Below are positions 5,815 to 7,379 of a stretch of DNA of 7,379 nt, in pieces. The translations under genes and the position numbers were made by a program. The notes under the pieces were generated by a model. The model searched no databases and was not told the origin of the DNA. It saw nothing but the letters and a program-made list of their open reading frames with translations. The DNA is from CAMEON01 sp045643785 (GTDB lineage Bacteria > Bacillota > Clostridia > Oscillospirales > CAG-272): positions 1 to 7,379 of the forward strand of contig JAZRFR010000078.1 in NCBI GenBank assembly GCA_045643785.1, written 5' to 3'. The first letter of the stretch is position 1, and the number at the start of each line of letters is the position of its first letter.

Positions 5815-7038
5815 TTAACCCGCAATCACCTTGACAAAATTCTTCTTGCCCTTGCGGAGCATCTTGCCCTCGCCCAAATCAGCGGGAGCAAAAGTAGCGC
5901 GAGGATCGGTGACCTTCTCACCGTCCAGGGTCACGCCGCCCTGCTGAATGGCCTGACGGGCCTCGGACTTGGACTTGGCAAAGCCGGCCTTCACCAGCAT
6001 GGTGGGCACGTCGCAGCGGCCGTCCATGTAGAAGTCCTCGGGAGCCAGGGGCAGAGTGGGAACGTTCGCACCCTCACCGCCGCCGAACAGAGCCTTGGCC
6101 GCGGCGCGAGCCTTGTCGGCCTCCTCGTCGCCGTGAACCAGCTTGGTCAGCTCGTATGCCAGAATGTCCTTGGCCTCGTTGAGCTGGGAGCCCTCCCAGC
6201 CATCCATCTTGTCGATCTCCTCAACAGGCAGGAAGGTCAGCATGCGGATGCACTTGAGAACGTCGGCATCCTCCACGTTTCTCCAGTACTGGTAGAAGTC
6301 GTAGGGAGTGGTCTTCTTGGGATCCAGCCAGACAGCGCCCGAGGCGGTCTTACCCATCTTCTTGCCCTCGGAGTTGAGGAGCAGGGTGATGGTCATGGCG
6401 TGGGCGTCCTCGCCCAGCTTGCGGCGGATCAGCTCGGTACCGCCCAGCATGTTAGACCACTGGTCGTTACCGCCGAACTGCATGTTGCAGCCGTACTTCT
6501 GGAACAGATAGTAGAAGTCGTAGGACTGCATGATCATGTAGTTGAACTCCAGGAAGGACAGACCCTTCTCCATTCTCTGCTTGTAGCACTCGGCGCGGAG
6601 CATGTTATTGACAGAGAAGCAGGCGCCCACCTCGCGGAGCACCTCTACGTAGTTCAGATCCAGGAGCCAGTCGGCGTTGTTGACCATAATGGCCTTACCC
6701 TCGCCGAACTCAATGAATCGCTCCATCTGCACCTTGAAGCAGTCGCAGTTGTGCTGGATGGTCTCACGGGCCATCATGGAACGCATGTCGGTTCTGCCCG
6801 AGGGGTCACCGATCATGGCAGTACCGCCGCCGATCAGCACCACAGGCTTGTTGCCCGCCATCTGAAGCCGCTTCATGAGGCACAGAGCCATGAAGTGACC
6901 CACGTGGAGAGAATCAGCGGTGGGGTCAAAGCCGATGTAGAAGGTGGCCTTGCCGTTGTTGATCATCTCCTTTATTTCGTCTTCATTCGTTACCTGGGCG
7001 ATCAGACCGCGGGCAACGAGCTCGTCGTAAATGGTCAT
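5815..7038 (-). CDS. tyrS: Tyrosine--tRNA ligase
   Basis: TyrRS is the class I synthetase that activates tyrosine and charges tRNA-Tyr as a cytoplasmic homodimer. The 407-residue protein is close to the usual 400-425. Seen: YIGFDPTADSLHVGH (34-48), with the tyrosine-pocket Tyr34 and the HIGH-type HVGH (45-48); GDPSGR (77-82) with Asp78; the NYMIMQSYD pocket (166-174) with Tyr167, Gln171 and Asp174; the TyrRS signature GGNDQW (189-194); KMGKT (227-231) as the KMSKS loop; and a C-terminal S4 RNA-binding domain (about 340-407), including the segment SKSEARQAIQQGGV. GGNDQW and the S4 domain exclude TrpRS. AAAGGAA lies 9 nt before the ATG at 7038. The gene has its own strong promoter, a leader of about 30 nt and no T-box. 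Repeat copy C follows its stop. Confidence 0.98.
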   Translation of the reverse strand: MTIYDELVARGLIAQVTNEDEIKEMINNGKATFYIGFDPTADSLHVGHFMALCLMKRLQMAGNKPVVLIGGGTAMIGDPSGRTDMRSMMARETIQHNCDCFKVQMERFIEFGEGKAIMVNNADWLLDLNYVEVLREVGACFSVNNMLRAECYKQRMEKGLSFLEFNYMIMQSYDFYYLFQKYGCNMQFGGNDQWSNMLGGTELIRRKLGEDAHAMTITLLLNSEGKKMGKTASGAVWLDPKKTTPYDFYQYWRNVEDADVLKCIRMLTFLPVEEIDKMDGWEGSQLNEAKDILAYELTKLVHGDEEADKARAAAKALFGGGEGANVPTLPLAPEDFYMDGRCDVPTMLVKAGFAKSKSEARQAIQQGGVTLDGEKVTDPRATFAPADLGEGKMLRKGKKNFVKVIAG

Positions 7039-7074
7039 AGTGAAAATTCCTTTGCTTGCAAAAATATTCATTAT

Positions 7075-7104
7075 ATTATAGCACAAAGGCCTCTGCTTTG
7101 TCAA
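7075..7104 (-). promoter_or_regulatory. Sigma-A promoter of tyrS
   Basis: Reading the minus strand, TTGACA (7104-7099), an 18-bp spacer and TATAAT (7080-7075) match both consensus hexamers. TGTGC before the -10 box gives a Gram-positive extended -10. Predicted initiation near 7067 leaves a leader of about 30 nt before the ATG at 7038, too short for a T-box. The spacer contains a small inverted repeat, ACAAAG (7083-7088) and CTTTGT (7096-7101). Confidence 0.9.
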
Positions 7105-7157
7105 GGGATTTTCAAAAAATATATGTGTATTGCAATGAATAACATGAGGCCATGAAT

Positions 7158-7202
7158 CATCTGCAAGAGAATCACGGGTTTCTTGACAAATGCTTGCAGA
7201 TG
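7158..7202. promoter_or_regulatory. Inverted repeat straddling the -35 box of the DUF4317 promoter; candidate operator
   Basis: CATCTGCAAG (7158-7167) and CTTGCAGATG (7193-7202) form a perfect 10-bp inverted repeat with a 25-bp spacer. The right arm lies between the -35 and -10 boxes and the -35 box is inside the spacer. Bound protein on either arm would cover the promoter. The arms are 35 bp apart centre to centre. No regulator gene is visible in the window, so the operator role is inferred. Confidence 0.5.
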
Positions 7203-7211
7203 TGCTATAAT
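7183..7211 (+). promoter_or_regulatory. Sigma-A promoter of the DUF4317 gene
   Basis: TTGACA (7183-7188), a 17-bp spacer and TATAAT (7206-7211) are a perfect consensus with optimal spacing, plus the extended -10 TGTGC (7201-7205). Predicted start is near 7218, giving a leader of about 25 nt with the ribosome binding site AGAGAGG close to the ATG at 7244. Confidence 0.93.
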
Positions 7212-7243
7212 ATTCCCATTCCGAAAAAGAGAGGTACATACCC

Positions 7244-7379
7244 ATGAACGATAAAGAAATAGCCGAGCTGCGGAGACGCTTCCGCGCCGATAAGACCAGC
7301 ATCAGCCGTATCCGCGGTGCCTACGTCAACGAGAAGCGGGAGATCATCTCGGAAATGGAAAGTCGGAGGCCAAGCGGTC
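7244..7379 (+). CDS. DUF4317 family protein, N-terminal 45 residues (3' end outside window)
   Basis: The frame starts at ATG 7244, with AGAGAGG about 9 nt upstream and a consensus promoter before it, and runs to the window edge. The first 36 residues, with KEIAELRRRF (4-13), a Thr-Ser-Ile-Ser-Arg-Ile stretch (18-23), RGAYV (24-28) and NEKREIISE (29-37), resemble from memory the N-terminus of DUF4317 proteins, which are common in Clostridia and of unknown function. No signal peptide or membrane segment is visible in this part. It is transcribed away from tyrS. The last six or so residues (SRRPSG) look less family-like than the +1 frame, so the terminal bases may contain an error or a frameshift. 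The family call rests on a short stretch and is moderate. Confidence 0.65.
   Translation, partial: MNDKEIAELRRRFRADKTSISRIRGAYVNEKREIISEMESRRPSG

Noticed and set aside
5634..5825. 63-codon minus-strand frame between tyrS and pheS
   Set aside because: It spans repeat C and stem I of the T-box, both structured RNA, and has no ribosome binding site.
5686..7155. Plus-strand open frame of 489 codons opposite tyrS
   Set aside because: It covers the T-box start, repeat C, tyrS and the tyrS promoter in antisense, so it is a shadow of real features.
7039..7302. 88-residue N-terminal extension of tyrS
   Set aside because: It would cross the tyrS promoter and its ribosome binding site and run into the divergent gene; the start at 7038 matches TyrRS numbering.

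Overview
The window (7379 bp, clearly GC-rich) looks like a chromosomal housekeeping segment from a Gram-positive anaerobe of the Clostridia, probably a gut Oscillospirales/Ruminococcaceae-type lineage. The grounds are a phenylalanine T-box leader upstream of pheS, a small YnzC-type DUF896 protein, a DUF4317 protein, AGGAGG-type ribosome binding sites and extended -10 promoters of Gram-positive type. Genus and species cannot be read from the sequence.

Layout. Seven genes lie head to tail on the minus strand, in transcription order: tyrS (7038 to 5815), a pheS T-box leader (about 5718 to 5416), pheS (5361 to 4342), pheT (4236 to 1828), a DUF896 gene (1723 to 1505), tsaE (1508 to 1017), tsaB (1023 to 304) and rpiB (283 to beyond the left edge). 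One gene, DUF4317 family, starts at 7244 on the plus strand and runs off the right edge. The 205-bp gap between tyrS and that gene holds two divergent, near-consensus sigma-A promoters.

Function. The first block charges tRNA-Tyr and tRNA-Phe. The second (tsaE, tsaB) supplies two of the proteins that make the t6A37 modification of ANN-decoding tRNAs. rpiB is a pentose phosphate isomerase at the end of that cluster. DUF896, tsaE and tsaB overlap by 4 and 7 nt and are surely co-translated. pheST is controlled by uncharged tRNA-Phe through the T-box; tyrS has a short leader without a T-box.

Most unusual feature. The three intergenic gaps after tyrS, pheS and pheT each carry one copy of a 73-78-nt two-hairpin repeat, always in the same orientation, 0 to 9 nt after the TAA stop. 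The stems differ between copies by compensatory changes. Where pairing is imperfect it is a G-U wobble in the sense-strand RNA but a C-A mismatch in the opposite strand, which points to an element that folds as RNA in the gene transcript. One copy splits the pheS-pheT pair. I see no new enzymatic or defence system; the coding content is ordinary.
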